7,696 nucleotides of DNA from Prochlorococcus sp. AG-409-A19 (GCA_003216155.1 QCJH01000023.1:1-7696), one strand, 5' to 3'. Positions 1 through 5,881 are shown, counted from the stretch's first letter. Notes: generated by a model from the sequence alone, not told the origin. Made by a program: numbers and translations.

Positions 1-66
1 AGAGAAAGGTGGTTAAAAGTACCTCTTTGAACTCATTACAACCTCACACTGCTTAGTAACTTTCAA

Positions 67-1512
67 ATGTCAAATTCAGCTAAATACGAAGATCTGCTAA
101 CCAATATCTCCAACAAGTGTGAGTATTGGCAAGAGCACTTATCAGAAGCCAACGAAGCTGCTATAGGGCTAATTGTTCCAGAACTTTTAGAACTTTTGGG
201 TATCAGTCAAGAAAACATATATCCCCAATATCCATGTTCTAAAGGTAAAAAAGTTGATTTTGCTGCCAGGATTGAATCATTTCCAGATTCACCTGAATTT
301 GCTCTAAAACCAAATGAACCAGACATATTAATTGAAGTTAAAAAGCCAACAGTTAATTTCTCTGATAAAAACAAAAAAGGATATGCATCAACAGTTAAAC
401 AACTTCAAGGATATTTACGTGAGCAGAAATGTAAATCAGTTGGTTATGGAATAATCCTCAATGGCATTGAGATCCAGCTATTTAGAAAGCATGGAATGAC
501 TTCCTATCCAATTAGTCCAATATTATTTCTTGAGAAGAAAAGTATAAAAAGTACAATATCCTACTTAACAGATAAGATTCAGACAAGTAAAAAAGCACGA
601 GGAACAATTCTTACTGTTTGGAATAATAAGGGTGGCGTAGGAAAATCAACAATTGCTCAAAGCCTTGGAATTTTGCTTAGTGAGAAACAGCTCTACGGAA
701 AGAGGAGAAAAAATAAGATTTTGATCATCGACTATGACCATAATCAAGGTGATTTAACAGAAAATTGTGGACTATCTTTAAGTGAGGGGGGGACAAAAAA
801 ACTTTTAGAATTAGACATGCTAGGAAAACTTACTGACGAGAATATATTCAAGGAGATAGACTCATCCGTCCGCTCTTATACTCAACCCCCTAGCAGCCGT
901 AGACCTCGTTTCCCCTTCTCTGTTGATATTCTTGTAGCGGATTTAGAGCTTAATAAGCTAGGTATTAAATACAAAGAGAACTTTACAGCTGTAAGCCCTT
1001 TCCCTTTAAGGCAACTTTGTTTAAAACTTTCCAAAGTATATGACTATATAATTATTGATGCCCCACCAAATTATGAACAAAGTATTTTTTCAAGAGAGGC
1101 TGTAATGGCAGCAGATTGTATCCTTCCAATAGCTTTATATGTAAACAAGAATTCAATCCGAAACTATGCCGAATTTGTTGTAACTCATATAGCAAATGCG
1201 CAAAATGAAAGGTCAGATGGAGGCCCGTATAGCCTGGGGATCTGGTTTAACCGCTGGAAGTCAACTTGGACTGATCGTCAAACCAAGGATTGCGTCAAAC
1301 GTCAGATTGAAGCTCCTGAAGAGTATTACTACCAAGCCGAATTACACCGAATATTTTATAACTCTTACCTAGGCCATGATGTTTTGAGAAGAATCCCTGA
1401 ATGTGCTGACATTGCTAGGTCAATTATGGACGCAAGAGGCTTACCAGGTGTTGTACGTTTCATTAGGGCAAGAAATGCTTTAAACCCACTATTAAAGGAT
1501 TTTACTGATTAA
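67..1512 (+). CDS. HsdR_N-like PD-(D/E)XK nuclease domain fused to a ParA/MinD-type ATPase
   Basis: 481 residues in two parts. Residues about 25-155 resemble the N-terminal nuclease domain of type I restriction subunits: KKVDFAARI (D64), PDILIEVKKP (E90, K92) and a following Q112-xxx-Y116 pair match the D...ExK plus QxxxY signature, so the active site looks complete. Residues about 180-460 are a ParA-family ATPase: deviant Walker A KGGVGKST (188-195), IIDYDHNQGDL (220-230) and Walker B YIIIDAPPN (327-335). ParA proteins form ATP-dependent dimers on DNA and move or position partner-bound cargo. HsdR_N domains cut DNA or are relics of nucleases. The fusion suggests nuclease activity tied to a partition ATPase, which is inference. 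ATG 67 is the first start after the stop at 28-30; no Shine-Dalgarno is obvious. The ParB-like gene follows after 2 bases. The gene is AT-rich compared with the region beyond 2500. A plain plasmid-type ParA with a vestigial N-terminal domain is the alternative. Confidence 0.85.
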   Translation: MSNSAKYEDLLTNISNKCEYWQEHLSEANEAAIGLIVPELLELLGISQENIYPQYPCSKGKKVDFAARIESFPDSPEFALKPNEPDILIEVKKPTVNFSDKNKKGYASTVKQLQGYLREQKCKSVGYGIILNGIEIQLFRKHGMTSYPISPILFLEKKSIKSTISYLTDKIQTSKKARGTILTVWNNKGGVGKSTIAQSLGILLSEKQLYGKRRKNKILIIDYDHNQGDLTENCGLSLSEGGTKKLLELDMLGKLTDENIFKEIDSSVRSYTQPPSSRRPRFPFSVDILVADLELNKLGIKYKENFTAVSPFPLRQLCLKLSKVYDYIIIDAPPNYEQSIFSREAVMAADCILPIALYVNKNSIRNYAEFVVTHIANAQNERSDGGPYSLGIWFNRWKSTWTDRQTKDCVKRQIEAPEEYYYQAELHRIFYNSYLGHDVLRRIPECADIARSIMDARGLPGVVRFIRARNALNPLLKDFTD

Positions 1513-1514
1513 TC

Positions 1515-2447
1515 ATGAAACAAGCCAATAGCGAGCTTCTCCGAATTCCTATCAAATATATCATCACTGAAAATAACTCAAGTGTTGATGTTGTCAAAGC
1601 CTTAGAACTTTCACAGTTCTATTTAACTGATAAAGATAATTTAAATTCGATTCCTATTACAGTTGTACCTGAAACAGGTGGCACTTATCGCTTGATTAAA
1701 GGGCAAGAAATCTATCATGCCCTTTTAAATGCTGGTAAAGAATGGGTATTAGCACTAAATATTACTGACAATGGAAATTCAAGTGAGAGTTGGAAATATG
1801 AGCTTGGTCTAGAAAGAAAGAAAATAAATGTCTGCACTCTAGATGCGACAGAATTTCAAACTATATTTGAATATCTTCAAGCAAATGTTAAGAAGCTATC
1901 AACTATTAATGTTGATAAATTGGCAACTCTATTTGCGAATGATACTCTAAGACGCTATTGGTCAGATTTGGATATCCTTATTGAAGCAAAATGTGGAATA
2001 ACTAAAGCAAAATTACCATTACTCAATGCTTATCTTTTGGCATCTCCAGACCTTTCTGATTTGGAACCCCTTTCTTCTATAGATATCAATCGTGCATCTG
2101 AGGACAATATCGCCAATCAAATCCAACGATTAAAAATTGAACCTAAAGCAGGAAAGCTAAGGAAAATTGATTCTGTTGCTACTGCCAGAATGATCGTTGC
2201 CGATGAGAACCGTATCTATTGGGCTTCGAGCAAGCACTTAGTTAAAGCCAAAGTGGGAATAACAACGGCACTATGGCCAATGCTTGAGATTGGTTTTTTC
2301 TTTAAGCCTGACCCTGCCCCTGAACCAAACACCTCTAAGTTCTTATTAAATCAATTGACCATTAGCAAACTACGAAATGAGGCAAAGGCTAGAAACTTTG
2401 ATCCGACTGGTCTTAGGAAAGGCGATTTAGTGGAATTATTGAGTTGA
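1515..2447 (+). CDS. ParB-like protein with helix-hairpin-helix-like repeats and C-terminal SAP domain
   Basis: 310 residues, starting 2 bases after the ParA-fusion stop, so almost certainly co-transcribed and its partner. Residues about 8-85 look like a ParB N-terminal domain (IPITVVPETGGTYRLIKGQE, then an HALLNAG helix). The arginine-rich GERRxRA box that binds CTP in classical ParB is replaced by KGQEIYHAL, so a CTP clamp mechanism is doubtful. Residues about 136-179 and 221-266 align with each other: both carry a YW pair followed 14 residues later by GIT, as in LIEAKCGIT and LVKAKVGIT. With the INRASED segment near 191 they recall ComEA-type helix-hairpin-helix units, which bind DNA without sequence specificity. 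Residues 277-309 (LTISKLRNEAKARNF...LRKGDLVELL) match a SAP helix-linker-helix DNA-binding motif. Inferred role: the DNA-binding adaptor for the upstream ATPase. The ParB and SAP calls rest on motif shape; the repeats are visible directly. Confidence 0.75.
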   Translation: MKQANSELLRIPIKYIITENNSSVDVVKALELSQFYLTDKDNLNSIPITVVPETGGTYRLIKGQEIYHALLNAGKEWVLALNITDNGNSSESWKYELGLERKKINVCTLDATEFQTIFEYLQANVKKLSTINVDKLATLFANDTLRRYWSDLDILIEAKCGITKAKLPLLNAYLLASPDLSDLEPLSSIDINRASEDNIANQIQRLKIEPKAGKLRKIDSVATARMIVADENRIYWASSKHLVKAKVGITTALWPMLEIGFFFKPDPAPEPNTSKFLLNQLTISKLRNEAKARNFDPTGLRKGDLVELLS

Positions 2448-2503
2448 AGATGTTCTTTCTTAATGTGACTTTCACCCTTGAAGCTGAGGTGGCTTCTAAG
2501 GAC

Positions 2504-2510
2504 AAGGAGG
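2504..2510 (+). promoter_or_regulatory. Shine-Dalgarno of the GIY-YIG gene
   Basis: AAGGAGG lies 10 bases before the GTG at 2521. This strong site decides the GTG start, since there is no suitable ATG nearby in frame. Confidence 0.7.
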
Positions 2511-2520
2511 AATAGGTCTT

Positions 2521-2853
2521 GTGTCTGGCGTCGTTTATCTAATCCGCAACGGTGATCTTCACAAGATTGGTACGACCAAGAATCTTCGGCGCCGCATGAA
2601 GGAGCTAAAGCCAGATGCAATCATCAAAACTCTAGAAACAACGAATTATCGTTCAATCGAAAAGGAGCTGCATAGGAAATACAAAGAGGTACGCCTTCCA
2701 CAAAGTGAATACTTTCGACTCAGTGATCAGCAACTAGCTGAATGTACTAAACGCTTGTCACTACCTTTCCCTTGGATGACGTTTATTTGGATTGGAGCTG
2801 GTGTCGCTCTTGCGCTTGTACTAGGCGTTGCCTTTTACACGAATATGCCTTGA
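2521..2853 (+). CDS. GIY-YIG (T5orf172/MUG113-like) protein with C-terminal membrane helix
   Basis: 110 residues from GTG. Residues 4-30 carry the GIY-YIG core in its T5orf172-like form: VVYLIRNGDLHKIG followed by TTKNLRRRMKEL. SIEKELHRKYKEVRLP (45-60) and SEYFRLS (62-68) follow; the glutamate in the EKELH helix is the likely metal-binding residue. GIY-YIG domains are small endonuclease modules, and many T5orf172 proteins occur in phages and islands. Residues about 86-107 (PWMTFIWIGAGVALALVLG) form one membrane helix at the very C-terminus, which would tether the domain to the cytoplasmic membrane face. The gene lies 73 bases after the ParB-like gene on the same strand, so it may belong to the same operon, though its base composition is less AT-rich and its ribosome site is its own. 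Substrate is unknown. Confidence 0.8.
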   Translation: MSGVVYLIRNGDLHKIGTTKNLRRRMKELKPDAIIKTLETTNYRSIEKELHRKYKEVRLPQSEYFRLSDQQLAECTKRLSLPFPWMTFIWIGAGVALALVLGVAFYTNMP

Positions 2854-2915
2854 CCGATGAACACCTCTTCAAAAGGCACTAAAGCCCACCAACGCTGAGG
2901 TCTTTAAACCCAGGA

Positions 2916-2932
2916 GGGCCCAACGAGGGCCC
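2916..2932. terminator. GGGCCC hairpin between the GIY-YIG gene and tRNA-Pro
   Basis: GGGCCC, a five-base loop AACGA, then GGGCCC give a perfect 6-bp stem, lying between the end of the GIY-YIG gene and the 3' end of the tRNA gene on the opposite strand. It could stop transcripts from both sides. The T-rich tails are weak (ATTCCCAATTTT on plus; TCCTGGGTTT on minus), so this is a likely rather than certain terminator. Confidence 0.5.
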
Positions 2933-2962
2933 ATTCCCAATTTTAGATCGCCGAAAAACCAG

Positions 2963-3036
2963 TCGGGGCGACAGGATTCGAACCTGCGACCTAGTGCTCC
3001 CAAAGCACCCGCGCTACCAAACTGCGCCACGCCCCG
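2963..3036 (-). tRNA. tRNA-Pro (anticodon UGG)
   Basis: Reading the minus strand from 3036, the 74 bases fold as a full cloverleaf. The 7-bp acceptor CGGGGCG pairs with CGCCCCG, the 4-bp D stem is GCGC/GCGC, the anticodon stem GGTGC/GCACT flanks loop TTTGGGA (anticodon TGG), the T arm is GCAGG-TTCGAAT-CCTGT, and the discriminator is A. The CCA end is not encoded. It decodes proline CCN codons. tRNA genes are the usual targets of integrating elements, and the 3' end faces the nuclease-ParA/ParB operon. No second copy of the 3' end is present in the window. Confidence 0.97.
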
Positions 3037-3047
3037 GCACCCCACAC

Positions 3048-3077
3048 ATACTAGTTGTTGACAGGAATCCTTGCCAA
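3048..3077 (-). promoter_or_regulatory. Likely tRNA-Pro promoter
   Basis: On the minus strand TTGGCA (3072-3077), an 18-base spacer and TAGTAT (3048-3053) form a sigma-70 type promoter whose -10 ends 11 bases before the mature tRNA 5' end. It overlaps the first codons of the plus-strand ORF at 3071. Confidence 0.5.
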
Positions 3078-3457
3078 TCCCTGGGCTAGATGAACGGGTT
3101 AAGCCTTACGCGCATATACAGGCAATCGCAGAAAGTTTCAGAATTCTCCAGCTGGGAGTAATAGATAAGGAGAACAGAGAGCAACTTCAAAGAATTAGGG
3201 AAAGTCTTGAAGCTTTGGAAGGTGGAAGGCCACCTTCAATTCTTAGGGGACAAAATATTAGTAATGCTAGGTATTCTCGTCATGACGCTTTTAGTCTTGC
3301 GGAGTCTGCTATTGCATTAAATATTGAGTTTCCTGTTGATGTAGAAGAATTTGTCCCGATTTTGCGAGTTATTGACGTGATTAAGGATAAAAATAAAACT
3401 ACAAATGACACTCAAATGGATTCCTGCTCGTCATGCCGCAGCATCTTTAGGAGTTAG
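3071..3457 (+). CDS. Unknown protein, possibly 5'-truncated or frameshifted near its end
   Basis: The open frame gives up to 128 residues from TTG 3071, the first start after a stop at 3059-3061. There is no ATG or GTG start in the useful part of the frame, and the TTG lies within the probable tRNA promoter on the other strand, so the true 5' end may have been lost. Residues about 10-110 are soluble and helix-rich (HIQAIAESFRILQLG, REQLQRIRESLEALEGG) with no motif I recognise. The last residues, from about 113 on, run in another frame over the start of the next HTH gene and look like a shadow (DSCSSCRSIF), so the natural end may be near 3400, lost by a frameshift in the A-rich stretch at 3389-3399. 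It heads the plus-strand chain leading to the ATPase. Function unknown. Confidence 0.45.
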   Translation: MPIPGLDERVKPYAHIQAIAESFRILQLGVIDKENREQLQRIRESLEALEGGRPPSILRGQNISNARYSRHDAFSLAESAIALNIEFPVDVEEFVPILRVIDVIKDKNKTTNDTQMDSCSSCRSIFRS

Positions 3458-3641
3458 TGAAAGAACACTTCAACGCTGGAGAAAAAATAATTTTTAAAAA
3501 GTAGGCATTCACTGGAGGAGAAAGTTCCCTAGCAGCAATTCACCACTGCTTTATCAAATTGAGCTTTGTGAAAAGGCGATGAGCGATGCATGTGCTCGTG
3601 ATGCTAAGTCTCTTGAGCTGGCAAAGGCTTTTAACGCATGA
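3405..3641 (+). pseudogene. Excisionase-like HTH protein interrupted by an in-frame TAA
   Basis: ATG 3405 opens a frame encoding WIPARHAAASLGVSERTLQR followed by WRKNNF, a MerR/excisionase-type helix-turn-helix. A TAA at 3495-3497 then stops it at 30 residues. The same frame continues without further stops for 47 more codons (KVGIHWRRKFPSSNSPLL, YQIELCEKAMSDACARDAKS) to TGA 3639-3641, and this continuation is clearly protein-like. The intact gene would make about 78 residues: an HTH followed by a basic segment and a helix. Such small proteins act as excision factors or regulators in integrated elements. The final TGA overlaps the ATG of the next gene (ATGA at 3638), which supports 3641 as the natural end. 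The 30-residue HTH alone may still be made. Confidence 0.7.
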
Positions 3642-3846
3642 AAAAGCCACCGAAGGAACGGTGGCTGGAACTAACACGAATACATCCAGTTTATCGAGAG
3701 AAGTCTCGATTGAAATTGCCGTTTGGCAACTTCGGATTGAGCGAGCCAAGGCTCACCCAGGTCACCACTTGCCTTGGTGCCAGTCCACCATCCAATTCAT
3801 GGAGGAATGGATTCAACTAATTCCTATTAGGAGGTTGCAGAGATGA
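3638..3846 (+). pseudogene. Small unknown gene with a two-base (GA) frameshift
   Basis: The gene starts at ATG 3638, overlapping the HTH gene stop. Its first frame reads MKKPPKERWLELTRIHPVYR, then runs into a GAGAGA stretch at 3696-3701. Removing one GA unit joins it to the frame EVSIEIAVWQLRIERAKAHP and GHHLPWCQSTIQFMEEWIQL, ending at TGA 3844-3846. That end overlaps the ATPase ATG by ATGA. The repaired product has 68 residues and is soluble, with tryptophans and a PGHHLPW segment, and I recognise no family. Both junctions and the better protein quality of the joined reading support one broken gene over the two overlapping ORFs that open at 3586 (to 3846) and 3638 (to 3820). Confidence 0.6.
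3829..3834 (+). promoter_or_regulatory. Shine-Dalgarno of the ATPase gene
   Basis: AGGAGG with an 8-base spacer to ATG 3843. It fixes the ATPase start even though the frame is broken 36 bases later. Confidence 0.75.
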
Positions 3847-4816
3847 CAACTTCTCATCAAATCGAACCCGCTAGAGGTGGGGGGGGGTAGATGTAGGAAA
3901 AATCGATTGGGTGATTCGTGACTTCCTAGCAAGAGGAGCTTTTATTCTTCTTTCTGCTGAGATGGGTAGTGGTAAAACCACTCTTATTTACAGAGCAGCA
4001 GAAGCTATTCACCAAGGATCTCTCTTCCTTGATCAAGTCCCAACAATTAAATGACGTGTCCTAGTTATTCAAGGAGATGAAGCACCAGCTGATGCTGTTA
4101 AAAAGTTCCGTCGAATGGAAATTGGCTTAGAAACCCAATTTGAAATTTGCTTTGCAGATCCTCCTCTTGATTTGAATTGGCTTGAGTTACAAATTAAATC
4201 CGAGGTTTATGACGCGATCTTGATCGATTCTGCGACAAGCCTATTGGCAACAAATGAGCTTGATGTCACCGATCTTGGGGTTCCTCGAAAGCTTTATCGG
4301 ATTGGTAAATGCTTTGCTGAATCAAACGTTGCAGGTTTACTCACCACTCACTTGAATAAACCACCTGACAACAGGGTTAGAGATCGAATTACTAAACACG
4401 ACATTCAAGGTGTTGCCACGATTGGTGCTGCAGTCACTGATGTCTGGGGGATGTGGAAACATCCAAACCCAGATTGGCCTGATCATTTCAACTTGATTTG
4501 TTTAGGCAAAAGGCATTGCAGAGAAGGCACCTTTTGGAAACTTCAAGGCAACCTTGAGGATTTTCATTGGTCTGTTTTAGATGTTGTTAATGGGTTAATG
4601 CCACAAGAGCGTTTAACGCTGGAAGAGAAAATCAAAGCTCTCTTTCAACAGTTCCCTGAACCTCTCTCAATCGTTGATATTGCCAAGAAGATCATGACTT
4701 CTGAGGAATACGGCAGACGTATCTGTACAGAGATGTTTGATCAATGTCTACTGGAAAGAACAAAGGTGATCACAGGCAAGAAAGGTAGACCTAGTTATCT
4801 CTACGGTCCTACTTAG
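3843..4816 (+). pseudogene. RecA/RepA-like ATPase with C-terminal winged helix, disrupted by a G-tract frameshift and a TGA
   Basis: With a tenth G added to the G9 run at 3879-3887 and the TGA at 4052-4054 read through, the product is 324 residues. It carries Walker A EMGSGKTT (residues 40-47), RVLVIQGDEAPADAVKKFRR after the TGA (codon 71), Walker B YDAILIDSA (about 124-131), a GLLTTHLNK sensor segment, and a C-terminal winged-helix-like segment (LSIVDIAKKIMTSEEYGRRI) ending in GRPSYLYGPT. This is the architecture of hexameric RecA-fold ATPases such as RepA-type replication helicases, so it was probably the replication or DNA-handling ATPase of a mobile element. As written, the first frame stops at TAG 3888 after 15 codons. 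The longest intact piece, from 4115, lacks Walker A and would be inactive. ATGA coupling and a strong ribosome site show it once expressed with the upstream genes. Confidence 0.8.
3879..3887 (+). repeat. G9 homopolymer in the ATPase reading frame
   Basis: Nine consecutive G just after codon 12 of the ATPase. One extra G restores the frame into the Walker A domain. Such runs slip easily in replication and in sequencing. Confidence 0.85.
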
Positions 4817-4821
4817 TTCAT

Positions 4822-4863
4822 GAGGGGGGATGGCATTTTTCCTACCTTCACCCCCCCCCCCTC
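4822..4863. terminator. G-run/C-run hairpin between convergent genes
   Basis: GAGGGGGG at 4822-4829 can pair with CCCCCCTC at 4856-4863 (part of a C11 run at 4851-4861), leaving a 26-base loop. It sits in the 52-base gap between the plus-strand ATPase and the minus-strand 73-residue gene, so it may end transcription both ways. There is no clear T tract, so the terminator role is inferred from position. Confidence 0.35.
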
Positions 4864-4868
4864 TTTCT

Positions 4869-5090
4869 CTAACACTGAGGGATCTGAGATTCCTCTTCAT
4901 TGCGAGTCACAGAAGGGTTGCGATAGCAGCGTTTTTCAATGATCGGTAAGATCCCTTCTTCTAGTTCCTGGATTAGTTCCTCCTTAAAGACATCAAGGTT
5001 TTCGAGTGTTGGGTGTTCATAGCCAGCCTCTTGTGAATCCCAAAAAAGAGCCAGGATTGTTCGATGAAAAAGAGGATGACGGAGGGACAT
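4869..5090 (-). CDS. 73-residue unknown protein (intact copy of a duplicated gene)
   Basis: ATG at 5090, 73 residues, soluble and acidic. It begins RHPLFHRTILALFWDSQEAG after MSL, continues with PTLENLDVFKEELIQELEEG, and ends RCYRNPSV...EEESQIPQC. No signal peptide or membrane helix is visible, and I do not recognise the family. It is strongly supported as a real gene because a second, broken copy at 5869-6081 aligns with it over 70 residues without gaps at about 71% identity. Conserved parts include the N-terminal RHPLFHRTILAL block, the PTLEN motif and the CYRN motif. No close ribosome site is visible (AGGAG lies 18 bases from the ATG). Confidence 0.7.
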   Translation of the reverse strand: MSLRHPLFHRTILALFWDSQEAGYEHPTLENLDVFKEELIQELEEGILPIIEKRCYRNPSVTRNEEESQIPQC

Positions 5091-5120
5091 GTTCTGAGTA
5101 CTTCTTAACTCCTGTTTAAC

Positions 5121-5266
5121 GTGTTTTTTGGGTCCTTACTAACGAAAAGAATGCGGGTGTATTCGGGCCTCTTTGATCCACCAGAGACAGCAAAAATAAT
5201 TAGAGACAACCAGGCATGATTAAGCGAGAAACGAGTTATAAAAAGGATTTAGACGAATTAACCTGA
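5121..5266 (+). other. Two tiny overlapping candidate ORFs
   Basis: GTG 5121 (or ATG 5151) opens a frame reading MRVYSGLFDPPETAKIIRD near its end and stopping at TGA 5217-5219 (32 or 22 residues). Its stop overlaps ATG 5216 (ATGA) of a 16-residue frame (MIKRETSYKKDLDELT) ending at 5266. The first is protein-like and may be a remnant of a larger gene. No ribosome site is visible. They are recorded because they lie between the 73-residue gene and the HTH gene, where nothing else is evident. Confidence 0.22.
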
Positions 5267-5295
5267 ATTCACTGCAATTAATTAAATCGACTTAA

Positions 5296-5479
5296 ATGAT
5301 GCTTTGCACCTTCACAGAGGCGGCCAAGTTTTTGGGTTATTCCAGCCGATCACAGCTATACAAGATGAAAGATCTCGGTGTTTTAGACGAGTACTTATGA
5401 AGCTGTACAAGGGAAGCTTGAGAAGAAAGTCCAGCATTTCGAAGCAATGCTGCGATTCCAAGCAAGAAAAAGCAAATAA
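5296..5479 (+). pseudogene. Small HTH protein with a one-base frameshift
   Basis: ATG 5296 (or 5299) reads MMLCTFTEAAKFLGYSSRSQ then LYKMKDLGVLDEYL, a compact MerR/excisionase-like helix-turn-helix (TEAAKFLGYSSRSQLYK), and stops at TGA 5398-5400 after 34 residues. Dropping one T at 5398 joins it to EAVQGKLEKKVQHFEAML and RFQARKSK, ending at TAA 5477-5479, giving 60 residues with a charged helical tail. The tail is far more protein-like than the overlapping frame ORF at 5304-5555. It is probably a regulator or DNA-binding accessory of the same element as the HTH gene at 3405. A 34-residue HTH could still be made. Confidence 0.55.
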
Positions 5480-5494
5480 GTTCTGTACTCATTG

Positions 5495-5680
5495 TTATCC
5501 AATCCCTGGGATATCAAAAGGAAGCTTGTCTCCTACCGCTACTAAGACTTTCTGAACGGCTGGAATACGTAATAGAGCTAAAGGGAGAACAATGTTCAAC
5601 ACGATCCAAGCTCCTCCAATGATTGGAGCCCATTTGCCAAACTTTTTGAGAAAGCCTTTTTGTTCTTTTCCCTCTGCCAT
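5495..5680 (-). CDS. Small one-helix membrane protein
   Basis: 61 residues from ATG 5680; a TTG three codons upstream is possible but less likely. The N-terminus is basic and soluble (MAEGKEQKGFLKKFGK), followed by one hydrophobic helix (WAPIIGGAWIVLNIVLPLAL), then a tail RIPAVQKVLVAVGDKLPFDI and PGIG. It resembles small conserved hypothetical membrane proteins of marine picocyanobacteria (from memory, not searched). No enzymatic motif is present. It lies tail to tail with the HTH gene at 5296-5479, 15 bases apart. Confidence 0.7.
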   Translation of the reverse strand: MAEGKEQKGFLKKFGKWAPIIGGAWIVLNIVLPLALLRIPAVQKVLVAVGDKLPFDIPGIG

Positions 5681-5701
5681 TGATTTCAAAAGAGTCAGAT
5701 C

Positions 5702-5881
5702 ATTGATTCTTTCTAGCTGTATTTGATGCTTTTAGCTCTAAGGGATATGGCTATATACCCAGGGGGCGAGGTGATATTCGTGTTCTACATAAAGAGGCCC
5801 TCGGAAATCTGAGACAAGAACAATCAAGCCTTCGTACGACCTACAAAGAAGTCCTAAGAGGGACCCATTCAACACTTAGGA
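5702..5881 (+). other. Start-less open frame, possible gene remnant
   Basis: The plus frame is open from just after a TGA near 5700 to TGA 5879-5881 and reads KGYGYIPRGRGDIRVLHKEA then LGNLRQEQSSLRTTYKEVLR, ending THSTLRKY. It looks like a basic, helical C-terminal domain but has no ATG, GTG or TTG start in frame, so it may be a gene fragment. The minus strand of the same stretch also has a 46-codon open frame starting with a GTG near 5875 that overlaps the stop of the broken 73-residue copy, so strand and reality are uncertain. Confidence 0.25.

Noticed and set aside
2351..2620. Minus-strand 89-residue ORF
   Set aside because: Shadow of the ParB-like and GIY-YIG genes; it crosses both and has no protein-like features.
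1..2962. Duplicate of the tRNA-Pro 3' end marking an att site
   Set aside because: No matching segment was found left of the tRNA; it may lie outside the window.
3058..3063. Perfect TTGACA -35 box on the plus strand
   Set aside because: No -10 at suitable distance; the nearest TAGAT is over 20 bases away.
3540..3749. Minus-strand 69-residue ORF
   Set aside because: Antisense to the HTH and small broken genes, whose ends are supported by ATGA overlaps.
5304..5555. Plus-strand 83-residue ORF
   Set aside because: Cysteine- and lysine-rich low-quality product; it overlaps the HTH gene in another frame and the end of the membrane gene.
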